From Rufibacter glacialis (GTDB taxonomy: Bacteria > Bacteroidota > Bacteroidia > Cytophagales > Hymenobacteraceae): a stretch of DNA of 64,000 nt. Positions within the stretch are counted from its first letter, which is position 1. Every line of letters starts with the position of its first letter. The notes under the pieces were generated by a model that worked only from the letters and a program-made list of their open reading frames with translations, searched no databases and was not told the origin of the DNA. Positions 47,170 to 55,098 of the stretch are shown here, in pieces. A program made the translations under genes and the position numbers. The stretch lies in NCBI RefSeq assembly GCF_008271745.1, contig NZ_VKKZ01000019.1, forward strand, positions 248,001 to 312,000. The letters are read 5' to 3'.

Positions 47170-47609
47170 AGGCAGAAAGTGAAAAAAAGGATGGAATCAC
47201 GGGCTTGTTAAAACCGAGGCACTACCCTGTGTCTTAGCATGTCCGCTAAGGAAGCTGGCAGCAAATAGAATGGGGTTTCTCCGGCCTTTTAAGTAAACCA
47301 TTGCTAAACCTGTACCTGCTCTGTTGAGAATAGCCTACGTGATTTGGCTTTTTTCAAATCCACTTTTTACCCCAAGCTCCCACGTGGCGCCCCCTCTCTT
47401 GGAAGTACGATCTAGCTTTGATGAATTGAAATATAGAATAATCCATATCAAGATTACTTTATTTACGTTAGTCCTTTTAAAAGAAAAAGTATTCTTATCC
47501 TGTAAAAGGCCAAGTCATACTACCTTCATCTGTTACGAAAACGCTGCGATCAAAGCCTATTCAGGTATTTAAGATTTTTATATAGCCCTCAAAAGTGCCT
47601 ATCAGGAAA
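47170..47609. other. Gap of about 440 bp between the two PAS kinases
   Basis: AT-richer than its surroundings, with no supported gene and no clear terminator or promoter box. Confidence 0.5.
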
Positions 47610-49550
47610 ATGTCTACCAGCCACCCCACAGACCTCTACCGGAATTCCTTTGAACACTCCCCCGAGCCCACTCTCCTGATTGCCCCGGATTACCTTGTCA
47701 TTGACGCGAACCGCGCGGCACGGCTCCTGTACGGATTTACGGAAGTGGAATTGGCAGGGAAGGAATGGCTTGCCCTAACAGAAGCATCCGGTTTACGGCC
47801 AGAGGAAATCACAAAGGAAGCACTGGCGAAGGACAGTATGCGGTTGCCTCATATAGGGGTAAAGAAAAATGGGGAACGTTTCCACTGCACGCTCTCTGTG
47901 GCTCCGTTGGAAGCCGGAACTGGAAAGGGACTAATCTGTACTATTTTACCCCATGCGCAGCAAACGGCATCTTCGGCAAAAGGAGCAGGGGTAGCGGAAG
48001 ACGGGGCACCCGAGGTTTCTGCCTTTTCAACGCCACCTTCGCCTGGCCAGCCGCCGGAAGCCCAGGACCAACTGAACGCCCTGAAACTGACCCGGATTTA
48101 TGACAACCTCACCGAAGTTATCTACCTGTATGAGGTGATCCACAACACCTCGTTCCGGTTTGAGTCCGTTAACAGCGCGTTCCTGCGGGTGACAGGGCTA
48201 CGGAAAGAGCAGGTGGTAGGCCGGTACGTAGAAGAGGTGATTCCGGAGCCCTCCTTGACCCTTGTTCGGGCTAAATACGCCCAGGCAATTGAGACGGGAC
48301 AAACGGTCAGGTGGGAAGAGGTGACGCCTTACCCCACGGGCGTGAAAACCGGCCTGGTCTCGGTGACACCCCTTTATGATGAACACCAGATCTGCACCAG
48401 CCTGTTGGGAACCGTGACCGACATCACCGATATCCGGGCCGCCGAGAAAGACCTCAAGGTCAGCAACGAGCGCTATGAATACGCCACCAAGGCCACCAGA
48501 GACGCCATCTATGACTGGAACGTGGTCACCGGTGATTTCCACCTGGGCGAGGGCTTCGCGAAGCTGTTCGGTTTTGATGCCCCCAGCACCGCCGACGGCC
48601 TCCATTTCTGGGATAATTACCTTCATCCCGAAGATCGGGCGGCGGTGCACCGGTCGCTGGACCATTTTCTGGGAAATGACGGGCAGGAGCAATGGGAGTT
48701 TGACTACCGGTTTCGGCGGGCCGATGGATCGTATGCCTACGTGGCCGACCAAGCCTTCGCCGTACGGGACACTGATGGAAAGCTCCTGCGGGTAGTGGGC
48801 GCCATCCAGGACCTGACCACGCGCAAGGAGCATGAGGCCGAGCGGGAACTGCTGATTTCCCACCTTACCCAGCGCAACACGGAGCTGGAGCAATTTTCCT
48901 TCATCACCTCCCATAACCTGCGGGCTCCTATCTCCAATCTGATCGGGCTGGCCCACCTCCTGGACCCAGAGGCTACAGACCAGGCCCAGACTCACTTCAT
49001 TGTCTCTAAGATCAAAGAATCTGCCCAACAGCTCAATAGCATTGTAGAAGACCTGTCTGAGATTCTGGTGGTGAGAGGCAGCCAGCAGGAGGGGGCCGAA
49101 TGCATCAGCCTTCGGGTGGCTTTTGAAGGAGTCTGCCAAGCCGAGCAAGAGCTTCTAACCGAAGCCGGTGCCACCATAGAGGCAGATTTCTCTGGCGGCG
49201 ACAGCGTGTATTTCTCGCCGGAATACCTGCGGAACATCTTTCTGAACCTACTCACAAACTCGGTTAAATTCCGTTCACCAGCCCGAAACCTGGTGATCAA
49301 ACTCCAGACCGAGACATTAGGGGGTAGACGCCAATTGACTTTTTCAGACAACGGGGTAGGGATTGATTTGGGGCGTTACGGCGGTAGAATGTTTCTTTAC
49401 CAGCGTTTCCAGGCCAAGGAAGGCAGTAAAGGAATCGGGCTTTTCATGGTCCAGGAGCAACTACGGGCCATGGGCGGAAGCATTTCAGTAGCCAGTGAGG
49501 TAAACGTGGGCACCACCTTCACCATCCTTTTCGGGGAAAACCCCGCTTAA
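47610..49550 (+). CDS. Multi-PAS sensor histidine kinase, orphan (2)
   Basis: 646 residues from ATG 47610 (MSTSHPTDLYRNSFEHSPEP), preceded by AGGAAA. The GTG at 47595 is less likely. PAS domains at about 10-110, 155-275 and 285-410; the third has the PAS_3-like WEFDYRFRRADGSYAYVADQ. The HisKA-like segment is LEQFSFITSHNLRAPISNLI near 440, and HATPase_c has LLTNSVKFRS, FSDNGVGIDL and GSKGIGLFMVQ. It resembles kinase 1 in the catalytic half (FSxIxSHNLRxPxxN), so the pair may be old duplicates with replaced sensors. No response regulator is nearby. Confidence 0.9.
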   Translation: MSTSHPTDLYRNSFEHSPEPTLLIAPDYLVIDANRAARLLYGFTEVELAGKEWLALTEASGLRPEEITKEALAKDSMRLPHIGVKKNGERFHCTLSVAPLEAGTGKGLICTILPHAQQTASSAKGAGVAEDGAPEVSAFSTPPSPGQPPEAQDQLNALKLTRIYDNLTEVIYLYEVIHNTSFRFESVNSAFLRVTGLRKEQVVGRYVEEVIPEPSLTLVRAKYAQAIETGQTVRWEEVTPYPTGVKTGLVSVTPLYDEHQICTSLLGTVTDITDIRAAEKDLKVSNERYEYATKATRDAIYDWNVVTGDFHLGEGFAKLFGFDAPSTADGLHFWDNYLHPEDRAAVHRSLDHFLGNDGQEQWEFDYRFRRADGSYAYVADQAFAVRDTDGKLLRVVGAIQDLTTRKEHEAERELLISHLTQRNTELEQFSFITSHNLRAPISNLIGLAHLLDPEATDQAQTHFIVSKIKESAQQLNSIVEDLSEILVVRGSQQEGAECISLRVAFEGVCQAEQELLTEAGATIEADFSGGDSVYFSPEYLRNIFLNLLTNSVKFRSPARNLVIKLQTETLGGRRQLTFSDNGVGIDLGRYGGRMFLYQRFQAKEGSKGIGLFMVQEQLRAMGGSISVASEVNVGTTFTILFGENPA

Positions 49551-49974
49551 TCAAAGAACCCGGTTGATGCGCTTCTTTGCCAGGAATTGACCTCAGGTGA
49601 AGAACTTTGCCCTGGTACGCCAAGAGGCAGGCTCCACCACCTTCATTGTACAACAGGAACAGGTTTGCATGCCTTTGCCACAGTGTTTCATTTTCAAGCT
49701 ATTTTATTGGATTAAATACTTAAAAGAGGGTATTGACATCGCCTGGGGGTATTTGCAACTTGTACCTATAGGTAGTTGGCACAAGATCCAGAAGGTAGTT
49801 GCCATTAAAATTGGATAGCAGTAGACAATAACCGGTATTTGGCAAGCTTCTCCCCGAAGCTAACTCAACGAAGCCAAAGCTGATTATGGTAGGCACCACA
49901 TCTTGTCTGAAGGGGGAATGGATTTTCCCGGAAGCGGTAGGCTCTGGTTTACTTATCTTTTAAAACCAATCAAA
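49551..49974. other. Gap of about 420 bp before the lectin-protease gene
   Basis: No gene supported. The in-frame extension of the lectin gene reaches TTG 49903 but adds only a short segment with no signal peptide. TATCTTTT at 49954-49961 is one mismatch from the -7 consensus and lies 14-21 bp before the ATG. Confidence 0.5.
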
Positions 49975-51474
49975 ATGCCACATCTTAATTGGGAGTCTTT
50001 GGGTGGTGTCATTACCACAAACATCTCTTCGGTTAGTTGGTCTGCAAACAGAATAGACAATTTTGCCCGGGGAACAGACAATGCCTTGTACCACCGATGG
50101 TGGAACGGCAGTTCTTGGGGCGGTTGGGAAAGTCTGGGAGGCTTTATCACTAGTGAGCCAGTTGCCGTGAGTTGGGGAGCCAATCGCCTGGACGTTTTTG
50201 CGAAAGGCACTGACAATGCCGTACATCACCGCTGGTGGAACGGGAGTTCCTGGGGTGGTTGGGAAAGTCTGGGAGGTATCATCACCAGCAACATAAGTGC
50301 CGTCTGCTGGGGACCTAACAGAATTGACCTGTTTGCAAAAGGCACTGATAATGCCCTGTACCACAAGTGGTGGAACGGCAGCGCCTGGGGCGGCTGGGAA
50401 AGCCTGGGAGGCGCATTTGTAGGCGATCCGGTGGCGGTTAGCTGGGGCGGCAACCGGTTAGATATTTTTGTCAGGGGAACAGACAATGCCATGCACCACC
50501 GGTGGTGGAACGGGAGTTCTTGGGGAGGCTGGGAATCTTTAGGAGGCATTCTCACCAGTAACATAGCCGCTGATTGCTGGGGTGCCAACCGCATTGACTG
50601 CTTTGTGCGGGGAACCGACAACGGACTCTACCACAAATGGTGGAACGGCAGCTCCTGGGGCGGATGGGAAAGCCTGGGAGGTGTCATCACCAGCGACCCG
50701 TCGGTGGTGAGTTGGTCAGGTAACCGGCTAGATGTGTTCGCGAAAGGCACAGACGGCGCCGTCTGGCACCGGTGGTGGAACGGCAGTTCCTGGGGAGGCT
50801 GGGAAACACTGGGCGGGGTGATCACCAGCGAGGTATCGGTTACCTCCTGGGCGCCGAACCGGCTCGACCTCTTTGTGAGGGGTACCAACAACGCGATGTT
50901 CCATAAGTGGTGGAACGGGTCGGCCTGGGGGCCAGGAGTCGCGAACCAAACTCTTACGGTCCATATCAAAATCCTTGCTAACCCCACCAACTTCACGGTA
51001 GACGAGATGTTCACCCAGATGCGGAACATATTCGCAGTTGCTGGAATAGAGGTAGTACGCGGCTCCACGGAGATTCTCAATGTCGCCTTGCCTGCCATTG
51101 CCCCCCTGAACGATATTGATACTGCTAGCTGCACCCGCGGCAACCCATCGGCTGAGCAGATTGCCTTGAGCAACAACCGCAATAATGCCGCGGCCAACCA
51201 TGTGGTGGTTTACATGTGCCGGTCGGTTTCCAGCGACAGCGGCTCCCTGAACGGCTGTGCCTCGTTCCCCACCAACCGGCCCATGGCGGTGGTGGCTTCC
51301 TATGCCTCGCGCTACACCCTGGCCCATGAGGTAGGGCACGTGCTGGGGCTCTCCCACGTGAATGACAACAACCGCCTCATGACGAGCAACGGAACGTATA
51401 ATATCACCAATCCTCCGCCTGATCTGGTTGCATCTGAGGTAACCACCATGCTTGCAAGTAATCTTTCTGTATAG
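49975..51474 (+). CDS. Seven-bladed PLL-type lectin propeller fused to a metzincin-like metalloprotease
   Basis: 499 residues from ATG 49975 ([11 protein letters not shown]). Residues 6-320 are exactly seven 45-residue repeats of the form WESLGG..T...[22 protein letters not shown], as in the Photorhabdus PLL/PHL fucose-binding lectins. After a short linker, residues about 325-499 form a zinc protease domain with [11 protein letters not shown] at 451-461 (HExxHxxGxxH) and a downstream Met in NRLMTSNG as the Met-turn. Three Cys in this domain suggest an extracellular environment, yet neither start gives a Sec signal, and no T9SS C-terminal domain is present. The lectin would target glycans and the protease would act locally; this is inferred. 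A HEAT-repeat gene follows after 17 bp. Confidence 0.88.
   Translation: MPHLNWESLGGVITTNISSVSWSANRIDNFARGTDNALYHRWWNGSSWGGWESLGGFITSEPVAVSWGANRLDVFAKGTDNAVHHRWWNGSSWGGWESLGGIITSNISAVCWGPNRIDLFAKGTDNALYHKWWNGSAWGGWESLGGAFVGDPVAVSWGGNRLDIFVRGTDNAMHHRWWNGSSWGGWESLGGILTSNIAADCWGANRIDCFVRGTDNGLYHKWWNGSSWGGWESLGGVITSDPSVVSWSGNRLDVFAKGTDGAVWHRWWNGSSWGGWETLGGVITSEVSVTSWAPNRLDLFVRGTNNAMFHKWWNGSAWGPGVANQTLTVHIKILANPTNFTVDEMFTQMRNIFAVAGIEVVRGSTEILNVALPAIAPLNDIDTASCTRGNPSAEQIALSNNRNNAAANHVVVYMCRSVSSDSGSLNGCASFPTNRPMAVVASYASRYTLAHEVGHVLGLSHVNDNNRLMTSNGTYNITNPPPDLVASEVTTMLASNLSV
49990..50934 (+). repeat. Seven 135-bp coding repeats (lectin propeller blades)
   Basis: Seven in-frame units of 45 codons with no gaps. 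Odd units (1, 3, 5) share NIS/NIA, NRID and ALYHKWW-type residues; even units (2, 4, 6) share DPVAVSW, NRLD and HHRWW-type residues, and unit 7 is mixed. This suggests amplification by two-blade steps. Units differ mostly at third codon positions. Confidence 0.92.
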
Positions 51475-51491
51475 AACCTAAACGTACGGTT

Positions 51492-51950
51492 ATGCCCATC
51501 AATAAAGAGGAGCTCAAAAGGATGATCAACCTGGATGAGCCAGAGTATGAAGCCCTTGTTAGTAGGTTGTCGGCAGAGGATATCCCCACGCTGGTGGAGC
51601 TGTCAAAGGAGCCGGACCTTGCCATTGCCACCAAGGCGATCAGTTGCCTGGGCCATATGGGAAATGAGCGTGCCCTGGCAGGGCTACGGGAAGCCGTGGA
51701 CCATCAAGACCCGGTACGGCGCGTGGCAGCGGCTAATTCCCTGCAGAACATGGCAAACGTGCAAGGGAGCGTGCAACTGTTAGAAAGGCTTTTAGATGAT
51801 AATGACATTGGAGTTAGGAAGTTCGCGCTGAAAACCGTGGAGGCCGGCAATATCTCGCAGTTGAAGGAAAAAGTGCGGGTGATGAACGAGCGGGAGGTCA
51901 ACCCTTCTCTGAAAACCCTTTCCCAGCAGGTGTTGCAAAGATTACGGTAA
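51492..51950 (+). CDS. HEAT-repeat protein linked to the lectin-protease
   Basis: 152 residues, all helical, with three to four HEAT/PBS-lyase-type repeats: LVELSKEPDLAIATKAISCL, ALAGLREAVDHQDPVRRVAA, and LLERLLDDNDIGVRKFALKT. No signal peptide or membrane helix. It starts 17 bp after the lectin-protease stop and is very likely co-transcribed. A chaperone, inhibitor or immunity-like partner for the protease is conceivable but only inferred from position. Confidence 0.75.
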   Translation: MPINKEELKRMINLDEPEYEALVSRLSAEDIPTLVELSKEPDLAIATKAISCLGHMGNERALAGLREAVDHQDPVRRVAAANSLQNMANVQGSVQLLERLLDDNDIGVRKFALKTVEAGNISQLKEKVRVMNEREVNPSLKTLSQQVLQRLR

Positions 51951-52549
51951 TTAATAAGGGACCGGCCTTACTTGATTAACGCCCCCTGCTCTGAAGGGGT
52001 TGCTCCAGGGTTCCCCTGGCCGCCTCACCAGGGCACCAGGAGGGGTGTTGTCAGATAGTAAACGGAGTCGGGATCTGTTTTAATTACCCTTTGTGCCTTA
52101 TATCAAGCTTATTGTCTGTCAAAGCAAAGCTATGAAAAGCCCGAAGGCTTCTGTCTTCGGGCTTTTCATAGCTTTGCTTTTGTTTCTTTTAAATAGCTTT
52201 ATACAGTTACTGTGACCATTTTACCGCGCGTTTAAGTATGCCTGCTAATGTTGAGAACTTGCCCCTTCTGAGAATATATCAGTTAATGGTATTCTACCAG
52301 GTAAAGGCTGGTAAGAATTCTTCTATTTGGTAAATCCCTTAAAGTCCCCATTATTGCTACCATTAACCCTTTCCGTTAGAAGGATCATAGTAGGTAAAAA
52401 CAGGTTTAATATTTATAATGGGCAGACTGGGGTATGTGCTAGCTATAGTGGGTGAACTTGCCAACGGTGAATTAAGTACGTTGAGCCCATCCGGAGTTAA
52501 TTTTTACCAAACCTATTGAACAAAGACCAGAAGCGTGTCATTAAATTAA
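51951..52549. other. Gap of about 600 bp with a long perfect hairpin
   Basis: No gene. The only structure is the 26-bp stem at 52121-52180. The AT-rich remainder (52190-52540) has no family-like open frame. Confidence 0.6.
52121..52180 (+). terminator. Terminator-like hairpin with 26-bp perfect stem
   Basis: AAAGCAAAGCTATGAAAAGC followed by CCGAAG pairs exactly with the 26 bases at 52155-52180 around the loop GCTTCTGT; TTGTTTCTTTT follows. It lies 170 bp after the HEAT gene stop and is presumably its terminator, though unusually long. Confidence 0.8.
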
Positions 52550-52900
52550 ATGGAAGAGCACCGGATATATAGAATGGCCTTTGCCAGTGTTTACCCGCAC
52601 TATGTTTCAAAAGCCGAGAAAAAAGGCCGCACCAAGGCAGAGGTAGATGACATCATCTGTTGGTTGACAGGATACGACCAACAAGCCTTGCAGGAACAAA
52701 TTGACCAGAAGACAGACTTTAAAACCTTTTTCGCGCAGGCCCCCCACTTACACCCCAATGCGGCAAAGATCACAGGGGTGATTTGTGGGTACCGGGTAGA
52801 AGAAATAGAAGACCCGCTCATGCAGAAGATCCGTTACCTGGATAAGCTGATTGACGAACTGGCCAAAGGAAAGACCCTGGAAAAGATCATGCGGAAATAA
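52550..52900 (+). CDS. DUF2200 family protein
   Basis: 116 residues. [71 protein letters not shown] and [15 protein letters not shown] form the characteristic pattern of this small cytosolic family, found in many bacteria with no known biochemical role. Basic, helix-rich, no membrane segment. Stands alone. Confidence 0.9.
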   Translation: MEEHRIYRMAFASVYPHYVSKAEKKGRTKAEVDDIICWLTGYDQQALQEQIDQKTDFKTFFAQAPHLHPNAAKITGVICGYRVEEIEDPLMQKIRYLDKLIDELAKGKTLEKIMRK

Positions 52901-53037
52901 AAGGTCTTGCTCTTTGGCCCATACCACAGATAAAGGTCTAAAAGCATGAAATTCCTACCAGGGATTATCTCTTCCGTTACCTCTCTATTCCCTGAGAAGG
53001 ACTAGCGAACTCTTTGCAGGGCATCAGTTACTGGCCC

Positions 53038-53973
53038 TTAAGCAGGCGTCCAATAAACCCGGTCGTGTTTCACCGTCTTCTTCAAGCCCAACGCGGGCAA
53101 CCTTTCTTGGGTTGTGCCCAGATAGGTAAAGTGCGGCAAATCTGAGATAACCGTCTGGAACCAGCCGTGCCGGGCCAGGATAGCGCGCACCGTCGGCTGG
53201 CTGTGCTCGTTTATATCAAGGGCCAGCATGGCAATATGCTGCGAAGCCCCAGGCGGCGAAGCCGAAGAAAGGACTGACTTAGAGAAGTGCTTGCTGAAAT
53301 ACAGCCCCTGGGCTTCTAATAGCAGGATTTCCTTTATTTGGCTGCTTGTCTCCAGCCCTCGGATTCGGGCAGCCTCCTGAGCGCTCAGCTTTCCGCGCTG
53401 CTGCCAGTGGGCAAGACCCGGGAGCACGCGGCGGCTCCATATCTTTTCCGTGTCCCGGTAGCTGCGCCGGGCCGCCCAGGTGCCGCGCGGGGTAATGCGT
53501 AGGTTCTTCTGGGCGGCCTCCTGGCGGGCCGCGAGCAGGGCCTTCATCGCCTCCGTCTGCAGCTCCACGGGAATGTTACCGATCTTCTCCCGCCGGGTGC
53601 TTACCTGGGCCTGCCAATGGGCGCAGTCCTCAGCATGGGCGAAAATCACCGAAGGCATGTGCACCACGCTGTCCTGCGCCACGAAAACCGCCCCGTGTTC
53701 CTTTAAAAGCCTCTGCGCCACCCAGTCGCTTGCTTCCGGCAAAGGAAACCCAGAGGGCAGATTCTGCTCAAACAACGATCTGTCCCGAGTGGTGATGGCG
53801 GTATTGTCCGTTGCCTCTGGGGCGGGAGCAATGGTGGGGTTGGAAGGAGATACGGTGGCCGCTGATTCTTTTGCAGGCCCTGGAAACCCGAGCGACAGCC
53901 AACCTCCACCCAACAGGAAAAGGCAAACGGATAAGAGGGATTTGTTCCTGAAAAGCTTCTTAGGCGGCATCAA
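53038..53973 (-). CDS. Putative peptidase M15-like (VanY/D-Ala-D-Ala carboxypeptidase-like) secreted protein
   Basis: 311 residues with an N-terminal signal or anchor (KSLLSVCLFLLGGGWLSLGF) and a Pro/Ala/Thr-rich linker to about residue 70. The C-terminal part has PPGASQHIAMLALDINEH, recalling the SxHxxGxAxD zinc site of M15 peptidases, and GWFQTVISDLPHFTYLG, recalling the closing His motif. The Gly of the first motif is replaced and the catalytic Glu is Asp (SDLPHF), so activity is uncertain. A role in trimming peptidoglycan peptides is a family-based inference. Confidence 0.6.
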   Translation of the reverse strand: MMPPKKLFRNKSLLSVCLFLLGGGWLSLGFPGPAKESAATVSPSNPTIAPAPEATDNTAITTRDRSLFEQNLPSGFPLPEASDWVAQRLLKEHGAVFVAQDSVVHMPSVIFAHAEDCAHWQAQVSTRREKIGNIPVELQTEAMKALLAARQEAAQKNLRITPRGTWAARRSYRDTEKIWSRRVLPGLAHWQQRGKLSAQEAARIRGLETSSQIKEILLLEAQGLYFSKHFSKSVLSSASPPGASQHIAMLALDINEHSQPTVRAILARHGWFQTVISDLPHFTYLGTTQERLPALGLKKTVKHDRVYWTPA

Positions 53974-54132
53974 TCAACGAGTACGGTTGGGTTGCTTGAA
54001 TAAAGCTACGAAGTTTGGTTGTAGATACACGTAGGGCGGGGTGGTTTCTGCTATCAAATGTGAAGTATCATCATTAAGAGGCCCATTGATGCCTGCTATC
54101 GTTGTTCCAGAATACATGACATATTGATGGTG

Positions 54133-54608
54133 TTATGGCTTGTGTGTTGATTTCCTTTTGAAGGTTATATAGAACAACATCTTAGCTGAAGGCACCATGC
54201 CAGACCCATTATAATAATACTGATTATATGATTCCCTCATCCACACCATCTCAGTTTCATTTACAATATGGAGCAAGAACGTTGAAGAAGATGAGTCATC
54301 GTCGTGGTCAATGTAGATATACTTGGTGCCAGCGATGTCAGAGATTGAGTAGAATCCTGAATTCAATGTCCCTGTAGAATGGTTTTGCCTGAAGTGCCTA
54401 TTTGTTATGAATGCTTCCCCATGGTTAGTGATACCACCTCTTTCGTGAATCTTCTGGTTGGATGAGTTATAGTGTTCGTACTTTTCATTTACTACAAACC
54501 AATCACCCTGGATCAATTCTTCAGTTGTCTTGGGTCTGGCTCTAGCTCTTCCTCTTTGCAGCTCAAAACCAGGAGTGCAGACAGAAAAATTAACAGGTAT
54601 TTCCTCAT
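54133..54608 (-). pseudogene. Lipocalin-like small lipoprotein, interrupted by a one-base frameshift
   Basis: ATG at 54608 gives MRKYLLIFLSALLVLSCKEE, a clear lipoprotein signal (lipobox LVLSC), but the frame stops after EELEPDPRQLKN at about 54513. The other frame, open from the same place, reads KTTEELIQGDWFVVNEKYEH and runs 127 residues from the TTG at 54516 to the stop at 54133, with LIQGDW being the usual start of small lipocalin-like domains. Adding one A within CCCAAGAC near 54529 restores a single protein of about 158 residues. Either the gene is broken or there is a sequencing error. Confidence 0.75.
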
Positions 54609-54861
54609 AGGAACTGATGATTATTTACAAAGCAAATATACCAAGACAAACATTGAGTAGGGCCACTATCAGTCTTATCTTCCAATATACCTTCTAACTC
54701 GTCAGCGAACTATAATCAATAGGTATAAAAGTCAGACAAACAACATGCTAGAGTGTCAGATGTATTACTTTAGGGAAGAGTGAAGAAATGATAACCTATT
54801 AGGCGTGAGTATGATATAGATTCAGCTTAAATTTAATTGTTTTACTAAGTTTTACCCCTAA
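54609..54861. other. AT-rich gap between the broken lipoprotein and the attachment site
   Basis: No gene or clear signal seen. Confidence 0.5.
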
Positions 54862-54900
54862 AAACGAAAAACCCTTCAGCGTGATGCTAAAGGGCTTTTC
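54862..54900 (-). terminator. Terminator of the disrupted tRNA-Arg gene
   Basis: On the minus strand AGCCCTTTAGC and GCTGAAGGGTTTTT form a stem with a U-tract, just beyond the tRNA 3' end. It shows that this side is the original chromosomal flank. Confidence 0.75.
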
Positions 54901-54902
54901 TG

Positions 54903-54947
54903 TGGTCGCGTAGGGAGTCGAACCCCAAACCTTCTGATTCGTAGTCA
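54903..54947 (-). other. 3' half of tRNA-Arg: attachment site at the left end of an integrated element
   Basis: On the minus strand it reads ACTACGAATCAG (anticodon loop CTACGAA, anticodon ACG, and 3' stem TCAG), then a variable region, then the T arm and the 3' acceptor CGCGACC with discriminator A. The 5' side of the anticodon stem is GTGA instead of the expected CTGA, and no D arm or 5' acceptor lies upstream. The tRNA is therefore cut in the anticodon stem. An integrase gene begins 150 bp away. The intact tRNA should lie at the other end of the element, outside the window. Confidence 0.85.
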
Positions 54948-55098
54948 CCACCTCGGTTGTTGTTGATATATATTAATGTTTGTTTTTAGTTTGTTTTAGC
55001 AGATTTTAGTGCTCTTGTTGGTTAGTTGTTTATGGGTGTTTGTTGTTTTTTCTCTGATTTGTGTGCAAATTGTGTGAAAATAAATCAGAAACAAACCC
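54948..55098. promoter_or_regulatory. Element end region between att site and integrase
   Basis: About 150 bp rich in TGTTTGTT/TTTGTTTTTAG words and GTGTGCAAATTGTGTGAAAAT direct repeats, plausible recombinase arm-binding sites. No gene. Confidence 0.4.

Noticed and set aside
47324-47572. 82-codon plus-strand ORF between the PAS kinases
   Set aside because: AT-rich gap DNA with random-looking composition and no promoter or conserved motif.
48198-49148. 316-codon minus-strand open frame inside the second PAS kinase
   Set aside because: Fully antisense to an unambiguous kinase, with no recognisable domain.
49990-50934. CRISPR-like periodic repeat
   Set aside because: The 135-bp units are contiguous, in frame and without spacers; they encode propeller blades.
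50728-51357. Minus-strand open frames opposite the lectin-protease
   Set aside because: They mirror the repeated blades and the protease coding strand; the plus strand explains the region completely.
49975-51474. T9SS-secreted protease
   Set aside because: The C-terminus ([11 protein letters not shown]) lacks a type IX sorting domain, and no N-terminal signal peptide is visible.
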